From Mesorhizobium sp. WSM4313 (GTDB lineage Bacteria; Pseudomonadota; Alphaproteobacteria; Rhizobiales; Rhizobiaceae): a stretch of DNA of 64,000 nt. Positions 19,064 to 26,713 of this stretch are shown one piece after another. Every line of letters starts with the position of its first letter. Positions within the stretch are counted from its first letter, which is position 1. A program made the position numbers and the translations under genes. Under the pieces are notes generated by a model. It was not told the DNA's origin. It worked only from the letters and a program-made list of their open reading frames with translations, and did not search any database. The DNA lies in the NCBI RefSeq assembly GCF_002294725.1, contig NZ_NSFT01000003.1, positions 248,001-312,000 of the forward strand, written 5' to 3'.

Positions 19064-19094
19064 AAGGGCGCGGGACTCCGCGCCCTTCGCTTTT
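19064..19094 (+). terminator. Rho-independent terminator of sciP
   Basis: Perfect 10-base stem AAGGGCGCGG / CCGCGCCCTT with a GACT loop, then a short T-run (GCTTTTG). It lies 21 bases after the sciP stop and also faces the end of the convergent oxidoreductase gene. Confidence 0.8.
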
Positions 19095-19109
19095 GCAGCG
19101 GCCTTCCAT

Positions 19110-20036
19110 TCAAACTGTCAGCACGACCTTTCCGATGGGTCGGGTCGCGAGGAAGGCATGGGCGGCCGCCGCCTGGTCGAGCGGGAAAGCTTTGGCCACA
19201 TGCGGCATCAGCTTTTTGGCCTCGACCAGCCTGGCGAGTTCGGCGAGGCCCTCGCGATCAGGCACCACAGACATGCGTTCAACGCGGATGTTCCGCTCCT
19301 TGGCATTCGCCCTGGTGGCGTCGTGTACGTCGAGCAGCGACACCAGAACGCCGCCGTCACGCAGCACTTCCAGCGACTTATCGGCGTGGTCGCCGCCGAT
19401 CGGGTCCAGCACCAGATCGACATTGCCGACCTTCCCGGTGAAATCGTCCCTGGTGTAGTCGATCACCTCGTCGGCGCCGATCGAGCGGACATAGTCGGTT
19501 TTGTCCGGACTGGCGGTCGATGCCACCCAGGCGCCGCGCGCCTTGGCGATCTGCACCGCCAGATGGCCGACGCCGCCGGCGCCGGCGTGAACCAGCACGC
19601 GTTGTGCTGCCTGCAGGCCGCCATGGCGGACGAGGCCTTGCCAGGCCGTCAGCCCGGCCAGCGGCAATGCAGCCGCATGGGCATGGTCGATGGCGGCAGG
19701 TTTCGCGACGATCTCGTCCACCGGCGCCGCGGCGAGCTCGGCATAGGCGCCGGCCTGCTTGGGAAAGCGCGGCATGCCGAACACCTCGTCGCCGACCTTG
19801 AAGGCGGTTACGCCGCCTCCGAGCGCCGCGACGGTCCCGGAAATGTCCCAGCCAAGGATGAAAGGCGGTTCGCCGAGCAGCGGGTAGAACCCGCCGCGCA
19901 CGGCGCCGTCGACCGGGTTGAGGCCCGCCGCCTTGACGCGGACGAGCACTGCACCGGGGCCGGGCTCGGGGTCGGGCTGCTCGGCCGCGAAAAGGACCTC
20001 GGGTCCGCCGACGGAAGTCTGGATAACGGCACGCAT
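19110..20036 (-). CDS. NADP-dependent zinc-free alcohol dehydrogenase/quinone oxidoreductase (MDR family)
   Basis: 308 residues. GroES-like N-terminal domain (GWDISGTVAALG) and Rossmann domain with the GAGGVGHLAVQIAKARGA NADPH motif near 150. The cysteines that hold structural or catalytic zinc in classical ADHs are absent, as in quinone oxidoreductases. It is divergent from an HxlR regulator across a 92-bp gap with a palindrome, the usual layout of an electrophile- or quinone-responsive pair. Confidence 0.9.
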   Translation of the reverse strand: MRAVIQTSVGGPEVLFAAEQPDPEPGPGAVLVRVKAAGLNPVDGAVRGGFYPLLGEPPFILGWDISGTVAALGGGVTAFKVGDEVFGMPRFPKQAGAYAELAAAPVDEIVAKPAAIDHAHAAALPLAGLTAWQGLVRHGGLQAAQRVLVHAGAGGVGHLAVQIAKARGAWVASTASPDKTDYVRSIGADEVIDYTRDDFTGKVGNVDLVLDPIGGDHADKSLEVLRDGGVLVSLLDVHDATRANAKERNIRVERMSVVPDREGLAELARLVEAKKLMPHVAKAFPLDQAAAAHAFLATRPIGKVVLTV

Positions 20037-20099
20037 GAACGCCTCCTGTTCGAGTGGATGTGCCCGCTATCATTTGGATAGTAATATTCGATTGTCGAG

Positions 20100-20118
20100 T
20101 ATGTACCTTTTGTATATA
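20100..20118. promoter_or_regulatory. Imperfect palindrome, likely HxlR operator
   Basis: TATGTAC-CTTTT-GTATATA: seven-base arms with one mismatch around a five-base spacer, 11 bases before the HxlR start codon. HxlR/YodB-type regulators bind short TAC...GTA inverted repeats. It should control both divergent genes; binding is inferred. Confidence 0.55.
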
Positions 20119-20128
20119 TAGGCACCTC

Positions 20129-20530
20129 ATGGATAGCGAAGACAGATCCCCCTGCGGCTACGACGCGTTCCGGCGCACCTGCCCGTCGCATACGGTGCTC
20201 GAGATGCTGGCCAGCAAATGGGTCTATCTCACCGTCTGCGCATTGCGGCGCGGCCGGCTGCGCAATGGCGAGCTGGCGCGCAAGCTGGAGGGCATCACGC
20301 CCAAAATGCTGACTCAGACGCTGCGCGTGCTGGAGCGCGACGGCCTCGTGCGGCGCGAGGTGTTCGCGGTGATCCCGCCGCGCGTGGAGTACGAACTGAC
20401 GGAGCTTGGGCGGAACCTTGCGGGATTGCTCAGCCAGATACGCTCCTGGGCGGAAGAGCATGCATCCGAAATCAAGGATGCCCGAACCCGGGCATCGGCC
20501 GATCACGGCGAGAAGGCCGCTATGCCGTGA
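20129..20530 (+). CDS. HxlR-family transcriptional regulator
   Basis: 133 residues from MDSEDRSPCGYDAF at 20129. The winged helix spans about 20-100 (TVLEMLASKWVYLTVCALRRGRLRNGELARKLEGITPKMLTQTLRVLERDGLV is the classical HxlR core). The N-terminal Cys (SPCGYD) and the second Cys (RTCPSH) are at the positions where HxlR members carry redox-sensing cysteines. It probably represses the divergent oxidoreductase until an electrophile is present. Confidence 0.9.
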   Translation: MDSEDRSPCGYDAFRRTCPSHTVLEMLASKWVYLTVCALRRGRLRNGELARKLEGITPKMLTQTLRVLERDGLVRREVFAVIPPRVEYELTELGRNLAGLLSQIRSWAEEHASEIKDARTRASADHGEKAAMP

Positions 20531-20612
20531 AGACGGCGAGGACGATTTTTGGCGATTGCCAGCTCTGAGGATGCCGGCAGGTCTCCGGCATGGCCGCGAT
20601 TAGGCCCGGCGA

Positions 20613-20990
20613 TCAGCCGATCATGGCGCTGCGGCCGCCCGTTTCGGCCTCGCGGATCTTGGTGTCGCGCGATTCCAGCATCTCTGCCTTGGACAGCTCC
20701 GCTTCAGCTTCGCCGAGTAATGATTCGGCGGTGCTTCGCTGCTGGGCGAGGTCACTTTGTGAATTCCTGAGGTTGTCGCGGCGCAAGCGGGCCGCCTTGG
20801 CGAAGGTCGGATAGGCGAAATGGTTGATGTCGGTGATGCCGGCTTTTTTCTCTTCGGCGATGATCTGCGCCTCCAGCTCGACGGCCATGCGCTCGAACTC
20901 GGCGATCATCATGTCCAGCTGCAAGAGCTGCCGCCGCTTCTCATTCACCTGAAACTGTTTCAGTCGAACGAGGTTTTCACGTGACTTCAT
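20613..20990 (-). CDS. fliJ: FliJ-like flagellar export protein
   Basis: 125 residues, almost all helical coiled coil, rich in Glu, Lys and Arg (MKSRENLVRLKQFQVNEKRRQLLQLDMMIAEF). Heptad spacing and length fit FliJ, the soluble chaperone/stator of the flagellar export ATPase. FliJ proteins share little sequence identity, so the call rests on length, coiled-coil pattern and location beside ctrA, where fliJ-like genes are found in related genomes. A GANTC site lies just before its ATG (20991-20995). It shares the intergenic control region with ctrA. Confidence 0.75.
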   Translation of the reverse strand: MKSRENLVRLKQFQVNEKRRQLLQLDMMIAEFERMAVELEAQIIAEEKKAGITDINHFAYPTFAKAARLRRDNLRNSQSDLAQQRSTAESLLGEAEAELSKAEMLESRDTKIREAETGGRSAMIG

Positions 20991-21438
20991 GACTCGATAC
21001 TCCGCAAACGCACACCTGCAATACCGTCCAGTCCGCCCGGAAAGACCTAAGCGCCGCCCGTTTCTCCCGGCTTTCCCTGGGCTATAGGAAACAAAGCCCT
21101 AAAGATTTTCGCCGGCGGTAACCATTCGTTTACGGGCATTGTTAATCATACGGGCGAGGACTTAAGGCCGGGTAAACTTCCGGCGGCGGCGGGAAGCCCG
21201 GGCCAGCGAGTCCCTGGAGTCACTTAGGCTGACTTTTTAATGTGGTGCATTAGCGGTTTTGGTGTGTGATTCGTTATTAGATTCAAGTGGGTGTAGAAAG
21301 GGGTTAAAAAATCTGGTATCGTGGATGGCACGAAATTAGGATTTGTTAACCAGTCGGTGGCACCTTCTGTTCAGGCAATCACTGCTCCGGGTCCCGGACG
21401 GGTCGTGACACGGTCCGGCAGCAGAAAAGGGGAATGAA
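20991..21438. promoter_or_regulatory. Divergent fliJ-ctrA control region with GANTC methylation sites and CtrA-like half-sites
   Basis: 448 non-coding bases. Five GANTC motifs occur: 20991-20995, 21208-21212, 21217-21221, 21268-21272 and 21280-21284; four fall within 77 bases. CtrA-type half-sites are TAACCAT (21119-21125), TTAATCAT (21142-21149) and TTAACCA (21346-21352). In Caulobacter and rhizobia ctrA is controlled by CcrM methylation/GcrA and by CtrA itself, so this layout fits established regulation. The ctrA ribosome site is AAGGGGAATG just before 21439. Confidence 0.75.
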
Positions 21439-22134
21439 ATGCGTGTTCTGCTGATTGAAGATGACAGTGCAACCGCACAGAGCATCGAACTGATGCTGAA
21501 GTCGGAGAGCTTCAACGTCTATACGACCGATCTCGGCGAAGAAGGTGTCGATCTCGGCAAGCTCTACGACTACGACATCATCCTTCTGGACCTCAATCTC
21601 CCCGATATGTCGGGCTATGAAGTCCTGCGCACGTTGCGCCTTTCCAAGGTCAAGACGCCGATCCTGATCCTCTCCGGCATGGCCGGCATCGAGGACAAGG
21701 TGCGCGGCCTGGGCTTCGGCGCCGACGACTATATGACCAAGCCCTTCCATAAGGACGAGCTGGTGGCGCGCATCCACGCAATCGTGCGCCGCTCCAAAGG
21801 GCATGCCCAGTCGGTCATCACCACCGGCGACCTTGTGGTCAATCTCGACGCCAAGACAGTCGAGGTCGGCGGTCAGCGCGTGCACCTGACCGGCAAGGAA
21901 TATCAGATGCTGGAGCTGCTCTCGCTGCGCAAGGGCACGACGCTCACCAAGGAAATGTTCCTCAACCATCTCTATGGCGGTATGGACGAGCCGGAGCTGA
22001 AGATCATCGACGTCTTCATTTGCAAGCTGCGCAAGAAACTCGACGCGGCGTCCGGCGGTCAGAACTACATCGAAACGGTGTGGGGCCGCGGCTATGTGCT
22101 GCGCGAGCCGGAGGATATTCGCGTCAGCGCATAA
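21439..22134 (+). CDS. ctrA: Cell-cycle master response regulator CtrA
   Basis: 231 residues, OmpR-type. Receiver domain with the phosphoacceptor Asp51 ([14 protein letters not shown]) and acidic pocket at residues 8-9, then a winged helix that matches CtrA closely ([51 protein letters not shown]). The short C-terminus ends VSA, a hydrophobic end suited to ClpXP degradation. CtrA activates flagellar, division and envelope genes and silences replication. The phosphotransferase chpT is 0.7 kb away on the opposite strand. Confidence 0.98.
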   Translation: MRVLLIEDDSATAQSIELMLKSESFNVYTTDLGEEGVDLGKLYDYDIILLDLNLPDMSGYEVLRTLRLSKVKTPILILSGMAGIEDKVRGLGFGADDYMTKPFHKDELVARIHAIVRRSKGHAQSVITTGDLVVNLDAKTVEVGGQRVHLTGKEYQMLELLSLRKGTTLTKEMFLNHLYGGMDEPELKIIDVFICKLRKKLDAASGGQNYIETVWGRGYVLREPEDIRVSA

Positions 22135-22155
22135 GCCATCCCAGCGATTCGAACG

Positions 22156-22181
22156 AAAAACCCGGCTCAGGCCGGGTTTTT
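22156..22181 (+). terminator. ctrA terminator 1
   Basis: CCCGGC-TCAG-GCCGGG stem flanked by A5 and T5, so it can also end transcription from the opposite strand. It lies 22 bases after the ctrA stop. Confidence 0.9.
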
Positions 22182-22216
22182 GCTTGAGCGCATAAGCGAT
22201 CCAGGTGATTCGAACG

Positions 22217-22242
22217 AAAAAGCCGGCTCAGGCCGGGTTTTT
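22217..22242 (+). terminator. Duplicated terminator 2
   Basis: Same hairpin as the first with one stem mismatch (GCCGGC-TCAG-GCCGGG) and A5/T5 flanks. It is placed where it can also end the convergent response regulator transcript (stop at 22265). Confidence 0.85.
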
Positions 22243-22264
22243 GCTTGAAAACGGTTCCGGCGAA

Positions 22265-22633
22265 TCAGGCGGCTATCTTCAGGACGCGAAAGCTTTCGAG
22301 CAGTTGCGCACGGTTGAAGGGCTTCAGCAGATAGCCTTGGGCGCCGGCGCGCTTGGCGCGCATGATCGCCGCGACGTCGACCTCGACCAGCGAGACCAGA
22401 ATCTGCGGCTTGATGGGCGCTTCGATAGCACGGATGCGGCGAATAAGGTCCACGGCCGGGACGTCGGCAAGACCACCGTCGATGACGATGACATCGGGCA
22501 TGTCGCCGGCGCAAATGTCTGTAGCCTCGACTCCGGTCGAGGCCTCGACGACAATCATATCCGAGCCGCCAAGAATGCGTTTTGCGACCTTCCTGATGAC
22601 GCTCGAATCATCGACGAACAGGCAGCGCTTCAT
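22265..22633 (-). CDS. Single-domain response regulator (CheY-like) next to chpT
   Basis: 122 residues, receiver domain only. Acidic pair Asp8-Asp9 (FVDDSS), phosphoacceptor Asp52 (VIVIDGG) and the conserved Lys in LLKPF are present; the residue after the Asp is unusual (DGGLADVPAVDL in place of the MPxMDG turn). Start at 22633 is backed by AGAGGA. It stands 222 bases downstream of chpT on the same strand and may take phosphate from a kinase or from ChpT. I do not assign a name such as cpdR. Confidence 0.88.
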   Translation of the reverse strand: MKRCLFVDDSSVIRKVAKRILGGSDMIVVEASTGVEATDICAGDMPDVIVIDGGLADVPAVDLIRRIRAIEAPIKPQILVSLVEVDVAAIMRAKRAGAQGYLLKPFNRAQLLESFRVLKIAA

Positions 22634-22855
22634 GTCCGGGTCCTCTTTGCCATCTGCCGAACCGCAATCTCGGAGTGGCCGCAAACCACCATAGGCCAAT
22701 CTGGTAAAGAAGCCGAAAAGGCGTTGGGTAAAGTTTTTCCAAACACGGTATCGCGCGGCCTTGGCCCCGCAGCGCGATTACATGGATCGCGGCTGGCATT
22801 GCTCAATCTGCGCCGCCAGCAAAAATATCAGCAACAAAAGATACTTCGGTTTTTC

Positions 22856-23485
22856 TTAGGCTGCCGTCAGCACGATCTCCTCGGCGGTCGCGTGGATCGA
22901 GATCGTCATATTGGCCTCGCGCGCCAGAAGCAGCGTATAATAGGGCTGGACCGAATGGGCGTCGATCGGCTCCTCCGGCTTGTGGCCGGAATGCAGCTCG
23001 AGGAATTTCGGCGGCACGCGCAGCATCGGGCCACTGGCCGACAGCGAAAAACGCGGCTCGGTTTCGAGACTTTCCAGCGTGACCACCAACTTGCCGCCCC
23101 GCGGTATGGCTGCGTTGGCGACGAGAATGAGGTTGAGCAGCAGCTTGACCTTGTTCTTAGGAAGCAGCGCACGGGGGCCGTTCCACAGCAGTTCCGGCTT
23201 TTCGTTCTTCAAGAAGGCGATGGCCACGGCCTCGGCATCGCCCGTGTCGATCATCATGCCGGCGGAACCCGCGGCGCCGAAGGCGATGCGGGCAAACTGC
23301 AATCGCGCCGAAGCGTTCTTGGCGCTCTGGCGAATAAGTTTCATGGCGTCTTCGTCGGCGCCGCCTTCGTCGAGCAGCTCGAGGCCGTTGTTGATTGCGC
23401 CGACCGGCGAAATGATGTCGTGGCAGACACGGCTGCAAAGCAGCGCGGCGAGATCTGGCGCGGAAAGGGTGAAAAGCTCGGCCAT
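22856..23485 (-). CDS. chpT: Histidine phosphotransferase ChpT
   Basis: 209 residues. The phospho-accepting His22 lies in SRVCHDIISPVGAINNGLELL, the ChpT DHp motif, followed by a degenerate ATPase-like domain lacking N/G-box residues (for example NKVKLLLNLILVANAAIPRGG). ChpT relays phosphate from the CckA kinase to CtrA and CpdR. Neighbours ctrA and eipA are the same in Brucella, supporting the identification. Confidence 0.95.
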   Translation of the reverse strand: MAELFTLSAPDLAALLCSRVCHDIISPVGAINNGLELLDEGGADEDAMKLIRQSAKNASARLQFARIAFGAAGSAGMMIDTGDAEAVAIAFLKNEKPELLWNGPRALLPKNKVKLLLNLILVANAAIPRGGKLVVTLESLETEPRFSLSASGPMLRVPPKFLELHSGHKPEEPIDAHSVQPYYTLLLAREANMTISIHATAEEIVLTAA

Positions 23486-23822
23486 CGGCGAAATCCCTGC
23501 TTAAGTCATTTGTTCATGGCCGAGCGACGGTTTCGCGCCTGCCCACACGAATCACGCTCTTTTCCAAGGCTTTCTGAATACACAGGGCCCGAGCGCGCAT
23601 CAACAAATCCAAAATCATCGACGGCGAAAATGGTGTGTTTCGCGGGGGAAACCCGCCGCAGCGGCAAAAGCGCAGCCTTCGAACCGCCATCTTCGTGTGG
23701 GAGCTTAATGGTTGAAAAAGGATTACGGCATAATTTGCCCGTGATAGCCACCCCGAACGGCCGGCAAGAGCCGCAGGGGTGCGAGGCGTCGGCGAAAGTG
23801 CTCCCTGACGGAGATTGGAAGC
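23486..23822. promoter_or_regulatory. Divergent chpT-eipA intergenic region with a CtrA-like half-site
   Basis: 337 bases. ATGGTTGA (23708-23715, minus-strand TCAACCAT) is one base from the CtrA half-site TTAACCAT, and a GANTC motif (GAATC) is near 23550. In Brucella, eipA is directly controlled by CtrA, so this is the expected place. A short open frame on the minus strand at 23506-23751 shows no protein features. Confidence 0.5.
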
Positions 23823-24404
23823 ATGTTTTCCCGATACTACGACCGGACGTTCGTCCGCGTCCTCACCATGACCATCACACTCCTGGCGGCTTTGGTCCTT
23901 TCGACCTCGGCGTCGCGGGCTCAGCAGTACACCGCTCAGGAAATCGTCGATTCCGGTCATAAATTCTTCGGCGAGACATCCGGCGGCCTGGCCACCGTCG
24001 TCGAGAAGATCTTCGCCTCCTACGGCCTGCCCAATGGCTACCTGCTCGGCGAGGAAGGATCCGGCGCCCTGATCGGCGGCCTGACCTATGGCGAGGGGAC
24101 GCTCTACACCAAGAACGCCGGCGATCATAAGGTGTTCTGGCAAGGCCCTTCGCTCGGCTGGGATTTCGGTGGCGAGGGGTCCCGGGTGATGATGCTGGTC
24201 TACAACCTCGACGACATCAGCAGCCTTTATAACCGCTTCGGCGGCGTTGCCGGCTCAGCCTATGTCATCGCCGGCGTCGGCTTCAACGTGCTGCAGAGCA
24301 ACCGGGTGCTGCTCGTGCCGATCCGCACCGGCGTCGGCGCGCGTCTGGGAGTCAATCTCGGCTATCTGAAGCTCACCGAAAGGCCGACCTGGAACCCGTT
24401 CTGA
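23823..24404 (+). CDS. eipA: Envelope integrity protein EipA (DUF1134)
   Basis: 193 residues with an N-terminal signal peptide (VLTMTITLLAALVLSTSASRAQ, cleavage about residue 33) and the DUF1134 beta-barrel-like domain (KFFGETSGGLATVVEKIFASYG, GSGALIGGLTYGEGTLYTK, GWDFGGEGSRVMMLVYNL). In Brucella EipA is a periplasmic lipocalin-like protein needed for envelope stress resistance and lies beside chpT and ctrA, as here. A second possible start is the Met at residue 16. A terminator-like hairpin follows. Confidence 0.93.
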   Translation: MFSRYYDRTFVRVLTMTITLLAALVLSTSASRAQQYTAQEIVDSGHKFFGETSGGLATVVEKIFASYGLPNGYLLGEEGSGALIGGLTYGEGTLYTKNAGDHKVFWQGPSLGWDFGGEGSRVMMLVYNLDDISSLYNRFGGVAGSAYVIAGVGFNVLQSNRVLLVPIRTGVGARLGVNLGYLKLTERPTWNPF

Positions 24405-24445
24405 TCGGATTGCGCTCGCTACGATCGCTCGGACAGTGCTGATCG

Positions 24446-24471
24446 CGCCGCGGCAAGCTCTTGCCGCGGCG
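24446..24471 (+). terminator. Putative terminator after eipA
   Basis: Near-perfect palindrome: 12-base arms CGCCGCGGCAAG / CTTGCCGCGGCG with a two-base centre, then TTGAATTTC. The T-run is weak, so it may instead be a pause or an RNA-stabilising hairpin. Confidence 0.55.
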
Positions 24472-24538
24472 TTGAATTTCCGCCATGCCAAGCTGGCACG
24501 ATCCAGCGATTGCCGCGCCGTAAAGTGGATAGCACGCC

Positions 24539-25681
24539 TTGGTCCAGTCGGTTCTGTTCTTCGTACTCGGTTTCCTTTGCGCCGTTTTTCTGGCGTCGCT
24601 GGTAGCGCCGGCGGTCTGGCGGCGGGCCGTTGTCCTGACGCGCAGGCGCCTCGAGGCTTCGCTGCCGCTGACGCCGGCCGAAATTCAGGCGGACAAGGAC
24701 CGGGTGCGGGCGGAATATGCCATGACGACGCGCCGGCTGGAGATAACCGTCAAGAACCTTCAGGAAAAGGTCGCTGAGCAACTGGTGGAGATCGGCCGCG
24801 CGAACGAGGCTTTGAAGGGGCTCGCGGTTGAAAGAAAGGACAAGAATCAGGCGCTTTCCGACCTGCAGGCCAAGAATGCGGAGCTCAGGCAGCGCGAGGA
24901 AGAGTTGCACCGCCTGGCGGAGAAGCACGCGCAGACGGAGCGGGCGTTGGAGAAGCGCGCGCTGGAGCTGCAGAAGCTCGAGCAGATGTATGACGACGCC
25001 AGCTTCTCGTCCTCGAACCGGCAGATCGAGCTGGTTGCCCGCGAATCGGAGCTGGAAAAGCTCGCCAGTGACATCGCGTTGCTCAAAGGCCAGCGCAGGG
25101 AGGCGGACCGACGCAATCAGGAGGTCGCGTCAGAAAGCAAGGCCGCCCGAGAAGCGCTGAAGGCGGAGAAGAAGAAAACGGCCGAGCTCGACAAGAAGGT
25201 CGAGCGGCTTCTGGCGACGCTTGCCGACCGCGAGGAAAAGCTCAACCGGCGCGAGAAGGATCTCGCCCGAATGCGCGAACGTTCGAAGGAGAGCGCTGCA
25301 AACGGCGTTGCGCGGCTGGCTGCCGGAACGGACACGAAAGGCGACGATGTCGACAAGGCAATCGCCAGGCTCGAGGGCGATCGGGAACGGCTGGAGGCGA
25401 GGCTGACGGCGCTGGCGCGCGAGAACAAGCGGCTGAAGACCGATCTTGCCGCCGCCACGGGGGCGGCAATGCCCGAATCGGCGGGCGACGCACGCTCCGG
25501 TGCCGGCCTGCGCGAACAAATGAACGAACTGGCAGCCGAGGTGGTCAATCTGACGATGAAGCTCGACGGGCCGGATTCGCCTATCGCCAAGGCCCTGGCG
25601 GGCGAGGGGCAGCAGAATGGGCGCGGCGTCAGCCTTGCCGACCGCGTGAGGGCTTTGCAGAAGGCCGGCTCGTCCAACTGA
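24539..25681 (+). CDS. Membrane-anchored coiled-coil protein, function unknown
   Basis: 380 residues with a TTG start (a stop codon lies three codons upstream, so no earlier start exists). One N-terminal membrane helix (VLFFVLGFLCAVFLASLVAPAVW), then a very long coiled coil (about 45-290) made of Glu, Lys, Arg and Leu, and a short C-terminal region with FNxxDPI-type ending PDSPIAKALAGE. I do not know its job. It lies beside the cell-cycle block and shares its strand with eipA, so an envelope or division scaffold role is plausible but unproven. The 144-bp palindromic element begins at its stop codon. Confidence 0.85.
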   Translation: MVQSVLFFVLGFLCAVFLASLVAPAVWRRAVVLTRRRLEASLPLTPAEIQADKDRVRAEYAMTTRRLEITVKNLQEKVAEQLVEIGRANEALKGLAVERKDKNQALSDLQAKNAELRQREEELHRLAEKHAQTERALEKRALELQKLEQMYDDASFSSSNRQIELVARESELEKLASDIALLKGQRREADRRNQEVASESKAAREALKAEKKKTAELDKKVERLLATLADREEKLNRREKDLARMRERSKESAANGVARLAAGTDTKGDDVDKAIARLEGDRERLEARLTALARENKRLKTDLAAATGAAMPESAGDARSGAGLREQMNELAAEVVNLTMKLDGPDSPIAKALAGEGQQNGRGVSLADRVRALQKAGSSN

Positions 25682-25823
25682 GGTGTGTTGGTATTCAGGT
25701 GAGGCCGGCCTGCAAATGCCGTCTTCCTGCGCTTCCGGTGCTCACGTACTTAAAGTACGCTCCGCTCCGGTTCTCGGAAGCCACCATTTTCGACTCGGCC
25801 TGACCTGAATCTCAACACACCTC
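25680..25823. repeat. 144-bp palindromic repeat element, copy 1
   Basis: Outer arms GAGGTGTGTTG...ATTCAGGT and ACCTGAAT...CAACACACCTC are inverted copies, with a second inverted repeat inside (AAATG-CG...CCACCATTT) around GTAC centres. A copy with about 94 percent identity (8 differences in 144) lies at 41471-41614. The first base pair falls inside the stop codon of the preceding gene. No open frame; MITE-like or BIME-like dispersed element. Confidence 0.9.
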
Positions 25824-25860
25824 AAGCGTTGCAGCTGTTCGGGCTCCCAGGTCGGGACCG

Positions 25861-26658
25861 CTAGCGGTTTGAAAAGTGGTGCAGCGCGATGGCCGACGCG
25901 GCGGCGACGTTCAGGCTGTCGAAACCTTCCGCCATGCCGATCCGCACCGTGTGCAACCGGGCAAGCAGGTCTTGCGGCAGGCCTTCGCCTTCGGTGCCGA
26001 GGTAAAGCGCCAGGCGCGCCGATCGCTCCGCGGCGCGGATGTCGACGTTTCCGCGTGGCGATAGTGCGAACTGGGCGAAGCCAAGCCGATCGAGCGTCGC
26101 GGTGAAGCTTCCGGTGTCGCCGAATGACGCGAAGGGAATCTTCAGCGCCGCACCGACGGAAACACGGATTGCCTTGCGGTAGAGCGGATCGCAGCACGTC
26201 TGGTCCAGCAGCACCGCGTCCGCGCCGAAGGCCGCCGCATTGCGGAAGATCGCGCCCATATTATCGTGATTGGATATGCCGACCAGGATGACGGCCAAGG
26301 CACGCCGGGGCAAGGTTTCCACCAGAATCTCGGCGGGCGCCGGATCGCCGCGCAAGCCGATCGCCAGGATGCCGCGGTGCATGTGGAAGCCGGCGATCCG
26401 GTCCATGACCTCGCCGGCGGCGACATGGACCGGAAAACCCGCGGGCGCCTTGCGCAAGATCTCCTGCACGCCAGCCAGCCTGTTTTCGAGGATGAGGGCA
26501 GACTCGGCGGCGAAGCGTCCGCTCGACAGAAGAAGGTCCAGCACGACCTTGCCTTCGGCGACGAAGCGGCCATGCCGGCCGACAAGGTCGCGCTCGCGGA
26601 TGTCGAGATAGGCGGCGACGCGCGGGTCGCGAGGATCGTCGATGGAGATGAGGTTCAT
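25861..26658 (-). CDS. TrmH/SpoU-family RNA 2'-O-methyltransferase
   Basis: 265 residues. N-terminal RNA-binding segment, then the SPOUT knot: motif 1 HDNMGAIFRNAAAFGADAVLL, motif 2 LYLGTEGEGLP and motif 3 SLNVAAASAIALHHF. It transfers methyl from SAM to a ribose in rRNA or tRNA; the target base cannot be read. The gene ends 38 bases from the palindromic repeat. Confidence 0.9.
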   Translation of the reverse strand: MNLISIDDPRDPRVAAYLDIRERDLVGRHGRFVAEGKVVLDLLLSSGRFAAESALILENRLAGVQEILRKAPAGFPVHVAAGEVMDRIAGFHMHRGILAIGLRGDPAPAEILVETLPRRALAVILVGISNHDNMGAIFRNAAAFGADAVLLDQTCCDPLYRKAIRVSVGAALKIPFASFGDTGSFTATLDRLGFAQFALSPRGNVDIRAAERSARLALYLGTEGEGLPQDLLARLHTVRIGMAEGFDSLNVAAASAIALHHFSNR

Positions 26659-26713
26659 GCAAATCTCGTCGGCAAAAATTGCCAGCGAGGTAAGGGGCTT
26701 TGGATGGCGCGGG

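Larger units (their letters stand above)
22126..22247 (+). repeat. 61-bp tandem duplication at the 3' end of ctrA
   Basis: Unit 1 (22126-22186) begins inside the last ctrA codons (AGCGCATAAG) and includes the terminator; unit 2 (22187-22247) repeats it with a few substitutions. The second unit therefore carries a copy of the ctrA stop codon context plus another hairpin. A local duplication is the simplest origin. Confidence 0.9.

Noticed and set aside
23506..23751. 81-codon minus-strand frame in the chpT-eipA gap
   Set aside because: No domain; it occupies the expected promoter of eipA.
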